From an uncultured Spirochaetales bacterium (GTDB lineage Bacteria > Spirochaetota > Spirochaetia > Sphaerochaetales > Sphaerochaetaceae): a DNA stretch of 64,000 nt. Every line of letters starts with the position of its first letter. The first letter of the stretch is position 1. Position numbers and translations under genes: made by a program. The DNA lies in assembly GCA_949289305.1 (NCBI GenBank), contig CASENB010000016.1, forward strand, positions 163,182-227,181, given 5' to 3'. The notes beneath the pieces were generated by a model. It searched no databases, was not told the DNA's origin, and saw nothing but the letters and a program-made list of their open reading frames with translations. Shown here one piece after another: positions 16,252 to 24,795 of the stretch.

Positions 16252-17015
16252 CCCTGATTCAATTTCGATATTAAAGATAGCCCTTTAAGAGTATGAAGCC
16301 CGTCTATAGAGTCGAACCTGTCGATTAAAGGGCTTATCGCCTTGCTTAGCCCTCCTGTTGCGATAACTACGAGCTTATCCCCTATCTCTTTTTCTGTACG
16401 TTCTATCATCTCTTTACATAGTCCTGAGTAACCTATCATTATTCCAGCTCTTATTGAATCCATGCTGTTTTTACCAAGGGCTGAGGATGGAACCTTAAGC
16501 TCGACCTGAGGAAGCTGTGCAGTAGAAGAGAAAAGCGAGTTTACAGCCGTTACAAGCCCGGGGGCTATCGCAACGCCTAAGACAAATCCCTCCTTATTAA
16601 CAGTTGAAAAAGTCAGAGCCGTTCCAAAATCTATCGTCATCACATCACTATCAGGATGTAAATGATGGGCGTATGCGAGATTACAAAGCAAATCAGATCC
16701 AAGTTCCTCTGGGATGCTGGATCTGACTAGATTAGTTTTGGCGTCATGGCTTACCATGAACGCCTTAATATTGAATAATTTATAAACAATCTTCTCAAAA
16801 GACCTAGTCAGGTTAGGCACTACAGATGAAATTATCGCCTTATTAACCTGGCTTTTATCGATATTAGCCTCACGAAGGAGCGTCTCTAGAATGACTCTGT
16901 ATTCGTCGCTCGTTCTTTTTTCATCACTGTAAATTCTGAACGTCTCTATAAACTCATCGTCCTTGTTAAGGGCAATTACAATGTTCGTGTTTCCGATATC
17001 GATAGCTATAAGCAT
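16245..17015 (-). CDS. coaX: Type III pantothenate kinase
   Basis: First step of CoA synthesis, phosphorylating pantothenate; the type III enzyme is not feedback-inhibited by CoA. 256 residues. ASKHA-fold motifs are DIGNTNIVIAL (phosphate 1), TIDFGTALTFSTV (phosphate 2), GVAIAPGLVTA and VVIATGGLSKAI (adenosine). Its start overlaps the ABC-F stop by one base and its end overlaps the plus-strand M29 homologue by seven. Confidence 0.95.
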   Translation of the reverse strand: MLIAIDIGNTNIVIALNKDDEFIETFRIYSDEKRTSDEYRVILETLLREANIDKSQVNKAIISSVVPNLTRSFEKIVYKLFNIKAFMVSHDAKTNLVRSSIPEELGSDLLCNLAYAHHLHPDSDVMTIDFGTALTFSTVNKEGFVLGVAIAPGLVTAVNSLFSSTAQLPQVELKVPSSALGKNSMDSIRAGIMIGYSGLCKEMIERTEKEIGDKLVVIATGGLSKAISPLIDRFDSIDGLHTLKGLSLISKLNQGY

Positions 17016-18652
17016 TATAGAAGCACTACCCCCTTAATGCCTTTGTAAGCCTTGTCCCTTACGCTCTTGACATCCTCACTGGCTATATAGCTTTCAAAAT
17101 CGGTCATTCTGTCTATTACTCCGTTTGGAGTGAATTCTATTATTCTGTTAGCAATAGATGATACGAACTGATGGTCGTGGCTGTTAAAAAGGATTACCCC
17201 TTTAAAGTCGATTAATGCATTGTTTAAAGACTGAATAGCTTCAAGATCAAGGTGGCTTGTCGGCTCATCGAAGATTAGACAGTTAGCGCCTTCAAGCATC
17301 ATCTTTGCAAGCACTACCCTAACCCTTTCTCCTCCTGAGAGGACCTTACAGTTCTTAAGAGCCTCATCGCCAGAGAACAACATTCTTCCAAGGAAAGATC
17401 TTACATAAGTATCATCATCTTCTTTACTGAACTGCTGAAGATAATCCGTAATGCTCTCATCATCCTTGAACATCTTGCTGTTATCTTTAGGGAAATAGGA
17501 AAGGCTTGTCGTAACACCCCATGTGAACTCCCCTTCATCCGGCTCCATCTCTCCAGCAAGAATCTGAAACAGAACAGTCTTAGCGTTATGGTTAGGTCCG
17601 ACGAACGCAACCTTATCAGTCGGATTGATTACAAGGTTAAGATTATCTAAGACCTTTTCCCCTTCAATCGTCTTGCTTAGCCCCTTGATCTCAAGCGCCA
17701 TCTTGCCGATTTCCCTGTTTGGTTTGAAAGCAACATATGGGAATCGCCTAGAACTTGGCTTGATATCATCGATCGTAAGCTTATCAATGAGTTTCTTTCT
17801 GCTCGTAGCCTGTTTTGCTTTCGCAACGTTAGAACTAAAGCGCTGAATAAACTCTTTCAGCTCTGCAATCTTCTCATCCCTTCTCTTCTTCTCATCCTTC
17901 ATCTGCTTTAGAGCAAGCTGACTGGACATATACCAGAAGTCATAGTTGCCAACATAAAGCTGAATCTTGCCAAAGTCGATATCGCAGATATGAGTACATA
18001 CAGTATTTAGGAAGTGCCTGTCGTGGCTTACAACGATGACAGTATTGTTAAAATCTTCCAAATACTCTTCAAGCCAGTGAATTGACTCTAGATCCAAGTG
18101 GTTCGTAGGCTCGTCTAGTAGAAGAATATCTGGATTTCCAAATAGAGCCTGTGCAAGAAGAACTCTAACTTTCAGATTATCCTCAATCTCATCCATTTTC
18201 TTTTCATGCATGCTCTGAGGAATTCCAAGACCGTCAAGCATCTGTCCTGCATCGCTTTCAGCCTCCCAGCCTCCAAGTTCTGCAAATTCGCCTTCAAGCT
18301 CTGCAGCCTTTATCCCGTCTTCTTCAGTGAACTCCGCTTTTGAATAGATCTCATCGCGTTCTTTCATTACATCATAAAGCCTCTTATAGCCCATGATGAC
18401 AGTATCTATTACCCTATAATCGTTAAAAGCGAAGTGATCCTGCCTAAGCGTTGCAAGACGTTCTCCCGGAGTTACAACGACCTCTCCTGTATCAGGCTCG
18501 ATTTCGCCTGAAAGAATTTTTAAGAATGTAGACTTTCCTGCACCGTTAGCTCCGATGATTCCATAACAGTTTCCCGGAGTGAATTTAATATTTACGTCTT
18601 TGAATAATACTTGAGTTCCATAAGAAAGACTGATGTTCTGCGCTGTGATCAT
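17015..18652 (-). CDS. ABC-F family ATPase, YbiT-like
   Basis: Soluble ABC-F protein of 545 residues with two nucleotide-binding domains and no membrane segments; such proteins act on ribosomes stalled in translation. NBD1 has GANGAGKST and LLLDEPTNHLDLES; its signature motif is degenerate (EIEDNLKVRVLLAQALF) as in YbiT. The linker with KQATSRKKLIDKL is the ABC-F P-site-tRNA-interaction arm region. NBD2 has GPNHNAKTV (altered Walker A, with A in place of the glycine before K), KVLSGGERVRV and CLIFDEPTSHLDLEA. Subfamily assignment to YbiT is by overall likeness. Possibly co-transcribed with coaX. Confidence 0.9.
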   Translation of the reverse strand: MITAQNISLSYGTQVLFKDVNIKFTPGNCYGIIGANGAGKSTFLKILSGEIEPDTGEVVVTPGERLATLRQDHFAFNDYRVIDTVIMGYKRLYDVMKERDEIYSKAEFTEEDGIKAAELEGEFAELGGWEAESDAGQMLDGLGIPQSMHEKKMDEIEDNLKVRVLLAQALFGNPDILLLDEPTNHLDLESIHWLEEYLEDFNNTVIVVSHDRHFLNTVCTHICDIDFGKIQLYVGNYDFWYMSSQLALKQMKDEKKRRDEKIAELKEFIQRFSSNVAKAKQATSRKKLIDKLTIDDIKPSSRRFPYVAFKPNREIGKMALEIKGLSKTIEGEKVLDNLNLVINPTDKVAFVGPNHNAKTVLFQILAGEMEPDEGEFTWGVTTSLSYFPKDNSKMFKDDESITDYLQQFSKEDDDTYVRSFLGRMLFSGDEALKNCKVLSGGERVRVVLAKMMLEGANCLIFDEPTSHLDLEAIQSLNNALIDFKGVILFNSHDHQFVSSIANRIIEFTPNGVIDRMTDFESYIASEDVKSVRDKAYKGIKGVVLL

Positions 18653-18723
18653 AACTCACCTACTAAAATTTATATTTTGCCTTAATAAGGCTAGCAAAAT
18701 TAGCATTCTTTGTCATTAAGGCA

Positions 18724-18750
18724 GAAAAAAGGCTTCCAAATCTGGAAGCC
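18724..18750 (-). terminator. Rho-independent terminator after tRNA-Glu
   Basis: The stem GGCTTCCA/TGGAAGCC (18731-18738 with 18743-18750) has a four-base loop and is followed by a T-run on the minus strand. Confidence 0.88.
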
Positions 18751-18754
18751 CTTT

Positions 18755-18826
18755 TAGTTCCTAGGGGAATCGAACCCCTATTTAGAGACTGAGAATCTCC
18801 TGTCCTAACCATTAGACGAAGGAACC
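18755..18826 (-). tRNA. tRNA-Glu (CTC)
   Basis: Minus-strand cloverleaf of 72 nt. The acceptor GGTTCCT pairs with AGGAACT through a terminal G-T pair, the T-arm is AGGGGTTCGATTCCCCT, and the anticodon loop TTCTCAG gives CTC. Confidence 0.93.
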
Positions 18827-18839
18827 AAACATGTTAAAG

Positions 18840-18910
18840 CTGGGATGGAGGGATTCGAACCCCCAAAGGCAGAACCAGAATCTGCAGTGTTACCATTACA
18901 CTACATCCCA
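18840..18910 (-). tRNA. tRNA-Gln (CTG)
   Basis: Minus-strand cloverleaf of 71 nt. The acceptor TGGGATG pairs with CATCCCA, the T-loop is TTCGAAT, and the anticodon loop TTCTGGT gives CTG. It lies 13 bases upstream of tRNA-Glu, and the two share the terminator. Confidence 0.93.
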
Positions 18911-18959
18911 ATGCACTCAGGTATACTAAAGAAAAAGTTATAACCTGTCAATACTACTT

Positions 18960-19973
18960 TTAAAATTTTTTAAATGCACTTACTCTCGCACTTGCGGAAA
19001 CTCTTATATCGTCACTTTTTCCATCCTTCAAATAGTTGTAAGCAAGGCCTGCAACCATTGCACCGTTGTCGGTACAAAGCTTTAAAGAAGGGAATGTGAC
19101 AGTATATCCGTTCTTCTCAAGATCTTTAAGCTCAGCTCGTAAAAGCGAATTAGCAGCAACGCCGCCTCCTGCGCTCACCCTTTTTAATCCTGTATCGTTT
19201 AATGCCTTTTTCACCATCTTCATGATGATATTAACTGCCTGGCGCTGGAATGATGCCGCAATGTTTTCTTTGGTGTCTTCATGACCGGGAAGAAGGAATC
19301 TGTCTTTCTGATTGATTACAGCTGTCTTCAAACCAGAATAACTCATATCATATGGGTGTTTTTCCCTATCCATGCTAGGTCCAGGAAAGGCAAATGCATT
19401 TGCGTCTCCTGTCTTGCTCATTCTGTCTATGACAACTCCTCCCGGATAGCCTAAGTCATAGAATTTTGCAACTTTATCAAAAGCCTCGCCAATTGCATCG
19501 TCAATCGTCGTTCCAAGAACATCTACGCTGTCATAGCTGTTCACTCGGCATATTACGGTATGCCCACCGGATACGAGAACACCTAGATACGGATACTCTA
19601 AAGGATTTTCAATCTGTGATGCATATAAATGCGCTCTTATATGGTCAATTCCAATGAATGGAATGCCTAATGTGTATGCAAAACATTTTGCAAAGTTAAC
19701 ACCGACAAGAAGAGAGCCAAGAAGACCAGGTCGGTTTGTGAATGCAACCGCATCCAAATCCTCTTTTTCAACGTTCGCTTTCTTCAGCGCTGCATCAACT
19801 ACCTGCTCTATCCATTCTGTATGCAATCTAGATGCGAGTTCAGGCACTACCCCTTGATAAGGTTTATGAAGTTCGATCTGCGTAGCTATAACGTTGCTTA
19901 AAACCTCTCTTGCGTCTTTTACAACAGCAGCAGAGCATTCATCGCAACTTGTTTCAATTCCTAAAATAACCAT
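18960..19973 (-). CDS. tsaD: tRNA N6-adenosine threonylcarbamoyltransferase TsaD
   Basis: Catalytic subunit of t6A37 synthesis on ANN-decoding tRNAs. 337 residues. The N-terminal LGIETSCDECSAAVV, the metal-binding IDHIRAHLYA histidines, LVSGGHT, GEAFDKVAK and the C-terminal LCTDNGAMVAGLA are all present. Partner genes tsaB, tsaC and tsaE are not in the window. It starts one base inside the preceding 87-residue ORF, so the two are coupled. Confidence 0.97.
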   Translation of the reverse strand: MVILGIETSCDECSAAVVKDAREVLSNVIATQIELHKPYQGVVPELASRLHTEWIEQVVDAALKKANVEKEDLDAVAFTNRPGLLGSLLVGVNFAKCFAYTLGIPFIGIDHIRAHLYASQIENPLEYPYLGVLVSGGHTVICRVNSYDSVDVLGTTIDDAIGEAFDKVAKFYDLGYPGGVVIDRMSKTGDANAFAFPGPSMDREKHPYDMSYSGLKTAVINQKDRFLLPGHEDTKENIAASFQRQAVNIIMKMVKKALNDTGLKRVSAGGGVAANSLLRAELKDLEKNGYTVTFPSLKLCTDNGAMVAGLAYNYLKDGKSDDIRVSASARVSAFKKF

Positions 19974-20236
19974 CAGTTGAAAAAATTCCTTTTGAAATAT
20001 TCATTTAAATACTTCTCTGTAGAAGCCATAAAACTATCTTCCAAGAATTTTCCGATTCTGGAAGAATCCATATTAGCCTGCATATAGTCGAAAACCTCTT
20101 TTGACCATGAAGTTCCAACCATAGGCTCATTGCTTACCGCCATCTCTCTTTGCGTATCTATAGAGAGAACGATTCCGCTTTCATATTGTTGATCATATTC
20201 AAAGCTGTCCGATGTATCACCAAAATAGTAATCCAT
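19973..20236 (-). CDS. Small acidic protein of unknown function, coupled to tsaD
   Basis: 87 residues, acidic and rich in aromatic residues (MDYYFGDTSDSFEYDQQY), ending in KYLNEYFKRNFFN. The start has GAGGAGGAG-like bases shortly upstream, and its stop overlaps the tsaD start by one base, so translation is coupled. No membrane segment, signal peptide or recognisable domain; I do not recognise a family. The middle part (EVFDYMQANMDSSRIGKFLED) looks helical. Confidence 0.7.
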   Translation of the reverse strand: MDYYFGDTSDSFEYDQQYESGIVLSIDTQREMAVSNEPMVGTSWSKEVFDYMQANMDSSRIGKFLEDSFMASTEKYLNEYFKRNFFN

Positions 20237-20475
20237 TCATCTCCTCCTCTCCATCTTTAAGTATATTATCATTAATCCCGAAATTTTAGAAGAAAAGGGA
20301 TATCATATGCAATACTAAAGAAATAATTAAATCCAATCGATAAAATAACACAAAAAAGATAATAAGAAACATAGAAAAAAGAAAATGTATTCTCTTTCAT
20401 AAAATTACGTTAATAAAGTAATAATATTTTAGTATTTTCTTGCGTTTTAAATAAAAAGTGCTAATATATTGATAT
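20237..20475. other. AT-rich intergenic region between divergent tsaD operon and hipBA
   Basis: About 240 bases without a gene. The right end holds the likely hipB promoter. Near the left edge is the leader of the minus-strand 87-residue ORF. I see no RNA gene or convincing repeat in the remainder. Confidence 0.6.
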
Positions 20476-20478
20476 ATG
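20440..20478 (+). promoter_or_regulatory. hipB promoter with palindrome over the -10 and start codon
   Basis: TTGCGT (20440-20445) and TAATAT (20462-20467) are 16 bases apart; the predicted start of transcription falls on or next to the hipB ATG at 20476, so the mRNA would be leaderless (no Shine-Dalgarno is present). The inverted repeat ATATAT-TG-ATATAT (20464-20477) overlaps the -10 and could be the HipB operator. In such AT-rich DNA the palindrome could be chance. Confidence 0.4.
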
Positions 20479-20760
20479 ATTAATCTTGATGAATTCGGCA
20501 TGATGCCGATAGAAATACAAAAAGCGATAGCAAGAAAGGAAAAAGTGAGACGGAAGCAGAAAGGCATAACGCAAGAGGAGCTGGCACGACGTGCAGGCCT
20601 TTCACTTTCTTCTCTTAGGCGCTTTGAACAGACAGGTGAGATTTCCTTTTCATCTCTTGTAAGGATTGCAAGCGTCCTTGATGATGAGAAGGCCTTTCTT
20701 GCCCTCTTTTCACCACAAGAATACAAATCAATGAAGGAGTTGCTAAATGCAAAATGTTAA
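20476..20760 (+). CDS. hipB: HipB-like antitoxin, XRE-type regulator
   Basis: 94 residues. An HTH-XRE domain spans about residues 24-70 (RKQKGITQEELARRAGLSLSSLRRFEQTGEISFSSLVRIASVL). HipB proteins neutralise the HipA kinase and repress their own operon. The gene overlaps hipA by 14 bases, the normal HipB-HipA arrangement, so they are translationally coupled. There is no Shine-Dalgarno ahead of the ATG. Confidence 0.88.
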   Translation: MINLDEFGMMPIEIQKAIARKEKVRRKQKGITQEELARRAGLSLSSLRRFEQTGEISFSSLVRIASVLDDEKAFLALFSPQEYKSMKELLNAKC

Positions 20761-21856
20761 AAAAGCTGATGTAATGGCTTCGGACAGGCTTGTAGGAACT
20801 CTTGCTATCGCAGAACGCGGACTTACTGCGTTTGAATATTCACCATACTGGATTGAGTCAGGCTTCTCGATCAGCCCATTCTCCCTACCTCTAAAACAAG
20901 AACTCTATACATCAACCAATAGTGCTTTTGAGTATATAGCTGGAGTTTTTGATGACTGTCTTCCTGATGGATGGGGGCGTCTTCTAACAGACAGATACCT
21001 AGCGAGTATCGGGATTGATTACAAACAGACCAGCATAATTACACGATTATGTATGCTAGGCGACACTTCTTCAGGTTTACTTGAGTTTGTCCCTAGACTG
21101 GAAGAAAGCAAACAAACCGACAGGATAGATCTTGATGCCTCTTTTAGCGCATCTAGGCTCATTTTAGCCGACAAGGATATCTCAAAGTATGCCATAGATG
21201 ATCTTTTCCATAATGGGGGATCATCAGGTGGTGCAAGGCCAAAGATCAATGTAAAGATAGATGGGGATCTCTGGATTGTGAAATTTCCTTCATCAATGGA
21301 CGGAGAAAATGCAGGTGTAAAGGAATACGATTGCAACATGAGGGCTAGAGATGCTGGACTCGATATCGCTGATTTTCAACTGCTTGACTCTAAGCTGACA
21401 AAAGGTTTCTTTGCATGTAAACGATTTGACAGACAAAAAGAAAAAAGAATTCACATGATCAGCCTGTCAGGTCTTCTCGAGTCTTCCCATAGATACCCTG
21501 CTTTAGATTACAGACACCTCCTTAAGGCGACCCGCATCCTTACAAAAGATGAGGGCCAAGCGTATGAGGCATTCAGAAGGGCTGTATTCAATGTAAAAAT
21601 CGGCAATCAGGATGACCATGGCAAGAATTTCGCCTTTCTATACGATGAAGAATTAGGCAAATGGCATCTTTCACCTGCATATGACCTTACTGTTAGCACA
21701 ACATATTATGGAGAACACTCCACATCAGTATGTGGCAAAGGGAAAGACATTACAGATGATGATTTGAGAAGACTGGCTGATGAAGCAGGACTTGCAAGAG
21801 GAAGAATAGAGGAAATTCTGAAAGATGTCAGCGCAGTATGTAGGACACCCTTGTAA
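20747..21856 (+). CDS. hipA: HipA-family serine/threonine kinase toxin
   Basis: Toxin of a type II toxin-antitoxin pair; the E. coli prototype phosphorylates glutamyl-tRNA synthetase and causes dormancy, while other HipA proteins have other targets. 369 residues with a HipA N-terminal domain (about 10-110), the glycine-rich ATP loop GGSSGGARPK, catalytic loop GNQDDHGKNFAF and Mg-binding PAYDLT. All kinase residues look intact, so it should be active. It belongs with GGxRPK-type HipA proteins rather than the E. coli SLAGAQ type. Confidence 0.93.
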   Translation: MQNVKKADVMASDRLVGTLAIAERGLTAFEYSPYWIESGFSISPFSLPLKQELYTSTNSAFEYIAGVFDDCLPDGWGRLLTDRYLASIGIDYKQTSIITRLCMLGDTSSGLLEFVPRLEESKQTDRIDLDASFSASRLILADKDISKYAIDDLFHNGGSSGGARPKINVKIDGDLWIVKFPSSMDGENAGVKEYDCNMRARDAGLDIADFQLLDSKLTKGFFACKRFDRQKEKRIHMISLSGLLESSHRYPALDYRHLLKATRILTKDEGQAYEAFRRAVFNVKIGNQDDHGKNFAFLYDEELGKWHLSPAYDLTVSTTYYGEHSTSVCGKGKDITDDDLRRLADEAGLARGRIEEILKDVSAVCRTPL

Positions 21857-21912
21857 TATTACGAGACAGTGACATATCACTTCTACTCTATCAATAAGCT
21901 TTGAAAAATAAT

Positions 21913-22854
21913 CTATTGAAAATCAAACGTATCGCTTTTACTTAATTCAAGAATACCGCTCTTGTTATATTGGTAGATATCAATTACGAGTTTTCCGCTA
22001 TCAATGTTTAATGTGCAGTCATATAGGCTTCCTGGAGTTGTAGATGGGTTCACAGTATGTGCGCATGATACGTTGTATTCAGTAACTTTATCGCTATGAC
22101 GCGTTATTATCGTATCCTTATGAAAATGTCCGTTAAAAAGCATATTAACGCCATTATCGCTCATTAACGAATATATTTTATTTCTTTCCTGTATGTCTGC
22201 TGTTCCAAAAAACATCAATGACAGATCGACAGTAGATCCAGAGAACGTATTTACATGTGTTAAAAAGAACTTATATTTACTGCTGTCATTTTTTAATGCC
22301 TCTTCTAGATAATTTATCTGATCACGGCCATAAATTCTTTTTGTAGAATCAAGCGCATAGAGCGTTAAATCATCTGTGAACGAAAATGAGCCAAGGGTTC
22401 CATATATTCCGTAACTTTCATAAAGATCTGACCAATCTTTTCTTGTTTTAAATTCTTGTATGTCATGATTGCCTAAAACAGCAATCATTTTTATTTCATT
22501 ATCTTGTATGAAACTAAGAAACTCCAAAAGTTCAGGAGCATCAATATCGCCAGTGTCTTCAATATCACCAAGACTTACAATAAAGTCATAGGGGTTATCG
22601 CTAGCCTTGTTCTCTTTTAGATGATTCATCAGTTCTTCTGTTCTTTCCTTTGCAAAAAAATCTTCATTCTCACGATTTATATGCAAATCAGAAAAGAGAA
22701 GAAAGTGAATCTCCTCTTCACTGAAATTTTCACTTATCTCTACTTTCGGCATAAAAGGATTGCTTGCAATTCCTTCCAATATGTTCGATGCAGTATCGAA
22801 TCTGCATGATGATAGAGTTATGAAAGCTAAAATTAAAAGTAGAATCTTTTTCAT
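21913..22854 (-). CDS. Lipoprotein metallophosphoesterase
   Basis: 313 residues. A lipoprotein signal (MKKILLLILAFITLSSC, lipidated Cys about 17) anchors it in the envelope. Calcineurin-like phosphoesterase motifs in order are LLFSDLHINR (DxH), VSLGDIEDTGD (GDxxD), VLGNHDIQEF (GNHD), LTHVNTF and FNGHFHKD (GHxH). All metal ligands are present, so it should be an active phosphodiesterase or phosphatase facing the periplasm or surface; substrate unknown. It overlaps the upstream beta-barrel gene by four bases, so the two are one operon. Confidence 0.88.
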   Translation of the reverse strand: MKKILLLILAFITLSSCRFDTASNILEGIASNPFMPKVEISENFSEEEIHFLLFSDLHINRENEDFFAKERTEELMNHLKENKASDNPYDFIVSLGDIEDTGDIDAPELLEFLSFIQDNEIKMIAVLGNHDIQEFKTRKDWSDLYESYGIYGTLGSFSFTDDLTLYALDSTKRIYGRDQINYLEEALKNDSSKYKFFLTHVNTFSGSTVDLSLMFFGTADIQERNKIYSLMSDNGVNMLFNGHFHKDTIITRHSDKVTEYNVSCAHTVNPSTTPGSLYDCTLNIDSGKLVIDIYQYNKSGILELSKSDTFDFQ

Positions 22855-23516
22855 ACGCCGCCCCTATAAATAAATCCGACTTTTCCTCCGTATGCTGAGA
22901 TAACAAGATAGTTATGCATGAAAAGTTCTGCTATTTCAAAATATGCAGATGCATATAGAGAGAAGTTATCTGTTATGTCGAATTCTGCAACTGCGCCGAT
23001 CTGAGGAACCGTTTTCCAACTCCTTTCCTCTTTTAAATAGGTCGTAAGAAATAAGTCGAAAGAGAAAAAAGAACCATCAAAGCCTAAGAGGAGTTCTCCC
23101 ATAGGAGAAATTGAATAAGCTAGCTTTGTACTATCAGGCGACCATGCAATGCCCCCTTGCACCCCAATGGCATATTTTAAACGAAAGAAATCCCATTTGA
23201 AATTTTGTGAAAATATATATGAAAGGGTCTGAAAGCCTCCAAGTCCTGGTGTTAGTTGTGTTGAAGCGTTTATTTCATGATTAAGCGTCTTTCCTTGTTT
23301 AATATCGTAAGAGAGAACAATATCGTATTCTTTACCTAAATCGGTTTGAAAATATAGATCAAAATTCTCAATCTCCGCATCAAGGGATAAAAATACAGGA
23401 GTATAGATGTAAGAACTGTTTCTATGCCCGATTGCAGTTCCAATAGAAAATGGAATTGAAAACAAAGGTAAAGATATAGTTAAGCAAACTATTAACAGAA
23501 CAAGCTTTTTCTTCAT
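22851..23516 (-). CDS. Predicted outer-membrane beta-barrel protein
   Basis: 221 residues from ATG 23516. A signal peptide MKKKLVLLIVCLTISLPLFS precedes alternating hydrophobic strands with aromatic girdles (NFDLYFQTDLG, DFFRLKYAIGVQGG, NFSLYASAYFEIAEL), and the chain ends GKVGFIYRG-like, consistent with a small OMP. An open frame extends upstream to 23609 only because it runs through the tRNA-Thr terminator and tRNA, so the later ATG is chosen. Operon with the phosphoesterase lipoprotein. No close family recognised. Confidence 0.75.
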   Translation of the reverse strand: MKKKLVLLIVCLTISLPLFSIPFSIGTAIGHRNSSYIYTPVFLSLDAEIENFDLYFQTDLGKEYDIVLSYDIKQGKTLNHEINASTQLTPGLGGFQTLSYIFSQNFKWDFFRLKYAIGVQGGIAWSPDSTKLAYSISPMGELLLGFDGSFFSFDLFLTTYLKEERSWKTVPQIGAVAEFDITDNFSLYASAYFEIAELFMHNYLVISAYGGKVGFIYRGGV

Positions 23517-23542
23517 AAGAAGAATTATAGCATAGAAAATAT

Positions 23543-23567
23543 AAAACCTCTCTATTTCTAGAGAGGT
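23543..23567 (-). terminator. Terminator after tRNA-Thr
   Basis: The stem ACCTCTCT/AGAGAGGT (23546-23553 with 23560-23567) has a six-base loop and a short T-run on the minus strand. Confidence 0.75.
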
Positions 23568-23573
23568 ATGTAC

Positions 23574-23645
23574 AGCCAAAGATGGGAATTGAACCCGCGA
23601 CCTGCTCATTACGAGTGAGCTGCTCTACCACTGAGCTACTTTGGC
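23574..23645 (-). tRNA. tRNA-Thr (CGT)
   Basis: 72-nt minus-strand cloverleaf. The acceptor GCCAAAG pairs with CTTTGGC, the D-arm is GTAGCTCAGTGGTAGAGC, the anticodon loop CTCGTAA gives CGT, and the T-loop is TTCAATT. Confidence 0.95.
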
Positions 23646-24333
23646 ATATTAATCTCACACTTTAAGTGAGCCATTTTTACACGATTTTTACTTATAAAAT
23701 AAAAGGAACTATTTGTAAATAGTTTTTAAGGAAATTCTCTAAATTTTCCTTTTTACATAAGAAGATGTATAAAACATTCCAAAAACAAGGTATGTTTAAA
23801 ATTTAATGCATAGCATTTTTAAATAATTCCAATTTAGACAATTTGTTGGATCATACTATTCCCTACCATTGATATTTAATTTAGAAAATACCACATATTG
23901 AAATAAATTATTCCAAGTATTCTTTTAACTCTTCAGAGGAATAATCAAATATTTTAAGATTTAAAAACAAAAAATCTATTAATACTAAAAATGTTTAGTA
24001 ATGACCTAAAATTGGCTTTATTTCTAAAAGATTTTGATAAGCGATATTATTATAAAATCATACATTCTCTGATTTAAACAACTTTATTTGTCGTACACTT
24101 AAAAAAGCACATCTATGACCTTCAATGCGCCGGTACAAAACTATAATTTATCTTCTCTAATCAAAGATTTCTTGCAATGAAATTATCTGCTTAAACCTCA
24201 TAGATTTCCTACTTAGTTGATAAGGCTATTATCACAATTCATACTAAATACAAATACTATTAAATATTTAAACACTCTTTCTCTTTAGATTATTTTATAT
24301 CAAAATAACAATTTTTGATAGGAGAGAAACATT
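23646..24333. other. 688-bp strongly AT-rich region with no recognisable gene
   Basis: No open frame of note, no cloverleaf and no strong terminator is visible. The DNA is noticeably more AT-rich than its surroundings. The last 20 bases hold the GGAGAG ribosome-binding site of the next gene. It may hold a long leader, a regulatory RNA or decayed sequence; I cannot distinguish these. Confidence 0.6.
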
Positions 24334-24738
24334 TTGAAAAAGAGAGCTTTAGCATTATTATTGGCACTTGCATTAGTTCCTGTTTCAGTATTCGCAGCAG
24401 ATCTTAGCGAAGGAGAAAATCTTTATCTTGTTCTTGAGAACATCTCAAATGAAGAAGGACTTGCATGGCTTGTTGAAGATGTAAGCGGAGCCCAGATTAT
24501 TTTCCGCTATATTGGAGAAGAAGAGATTGAAAATGCAAATATTATTGCAAAAGGCTCTGTCCTTGCAATCAAAGACAATGGAATCTCAACAAGAAGCCTA
24601 CCTCCTCAGATGCAGGCATTAACGGTTAGAGACTTAACAAATGCATACTATAACGGAGAACTTGGAGATGTAAATTTTACTAATGCCCCTGCAGAAAATC
24701 CTTATACGAATTTATCTGTAATGCCTGTGACTGAATAA
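24334..24738 (+). CDS. Small secreted protein of unknown function
   Basis: 134 residues from a TTG start, supported by AGGAGAG eight bases upstream. A Sec signal peptide covers residues 1-21 (MKKRALALLLALALVPVSVFA, cleavage at VFA-AD). The mature part is acidic, about 113 residues, with mixed strands (ENLYLVLENISNEEG, AQIIFRYIG, NIIAKGSVLAI) and a C-terminal PYTNLSVMPV. No cysteines, so no disulfides or lipidation. I do not recognise a family. It is alone, after a long AT-rich gap and before a bidirectional terminator. Confidence 0.78.
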   Translation: MKKRALALLLALALVPVSVFAADLSEGENLYLVLENISNEEGLAWLVEDVSGAQIIFRYIGEEEIENANIIAKGSVLAIKDNGISTRSLPPQMQALTVRDLTNAYYNGELGDVNFTNAPAENPYTNLSVMPVTE

Positions 24739-24764
24739 ATATTTTTAATTGAATTTGTTTATAA

Positions 24765-24790
24765 AATGCCTCCTTTTTTTGGGAGGCATT
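24765..24790. terminator. Bidirectional terminator
   Basis: The stem AATGCCTCC/GGAGGCATT (24765-24773 with 24782-24790) lies between the converging secreted-protein and DUF368 genes. T-rich bases follow on both strands. Confidence 0.8.
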
Positions 24791-24795
24791 TATGT

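Noticed and set aside
17401..17846. Short ORFs in other frames of the ABC-F gene
   Set aside because: Overlap the strongly conserved NBD2 coding frame.
23517..23609. N-terminal extension of the beta-barrel gene upstream to 23609
   Set aside because: The extra frame runs through the terminator and tRNA-Thr; a proper signal peptide starts at the later ATG.
23646..24333. CRISPR array or direct-repeat array in the AT-rich gap
   Set aside because: Only scattered ATTCCA-like words occur; no regular spacing or repeat length.
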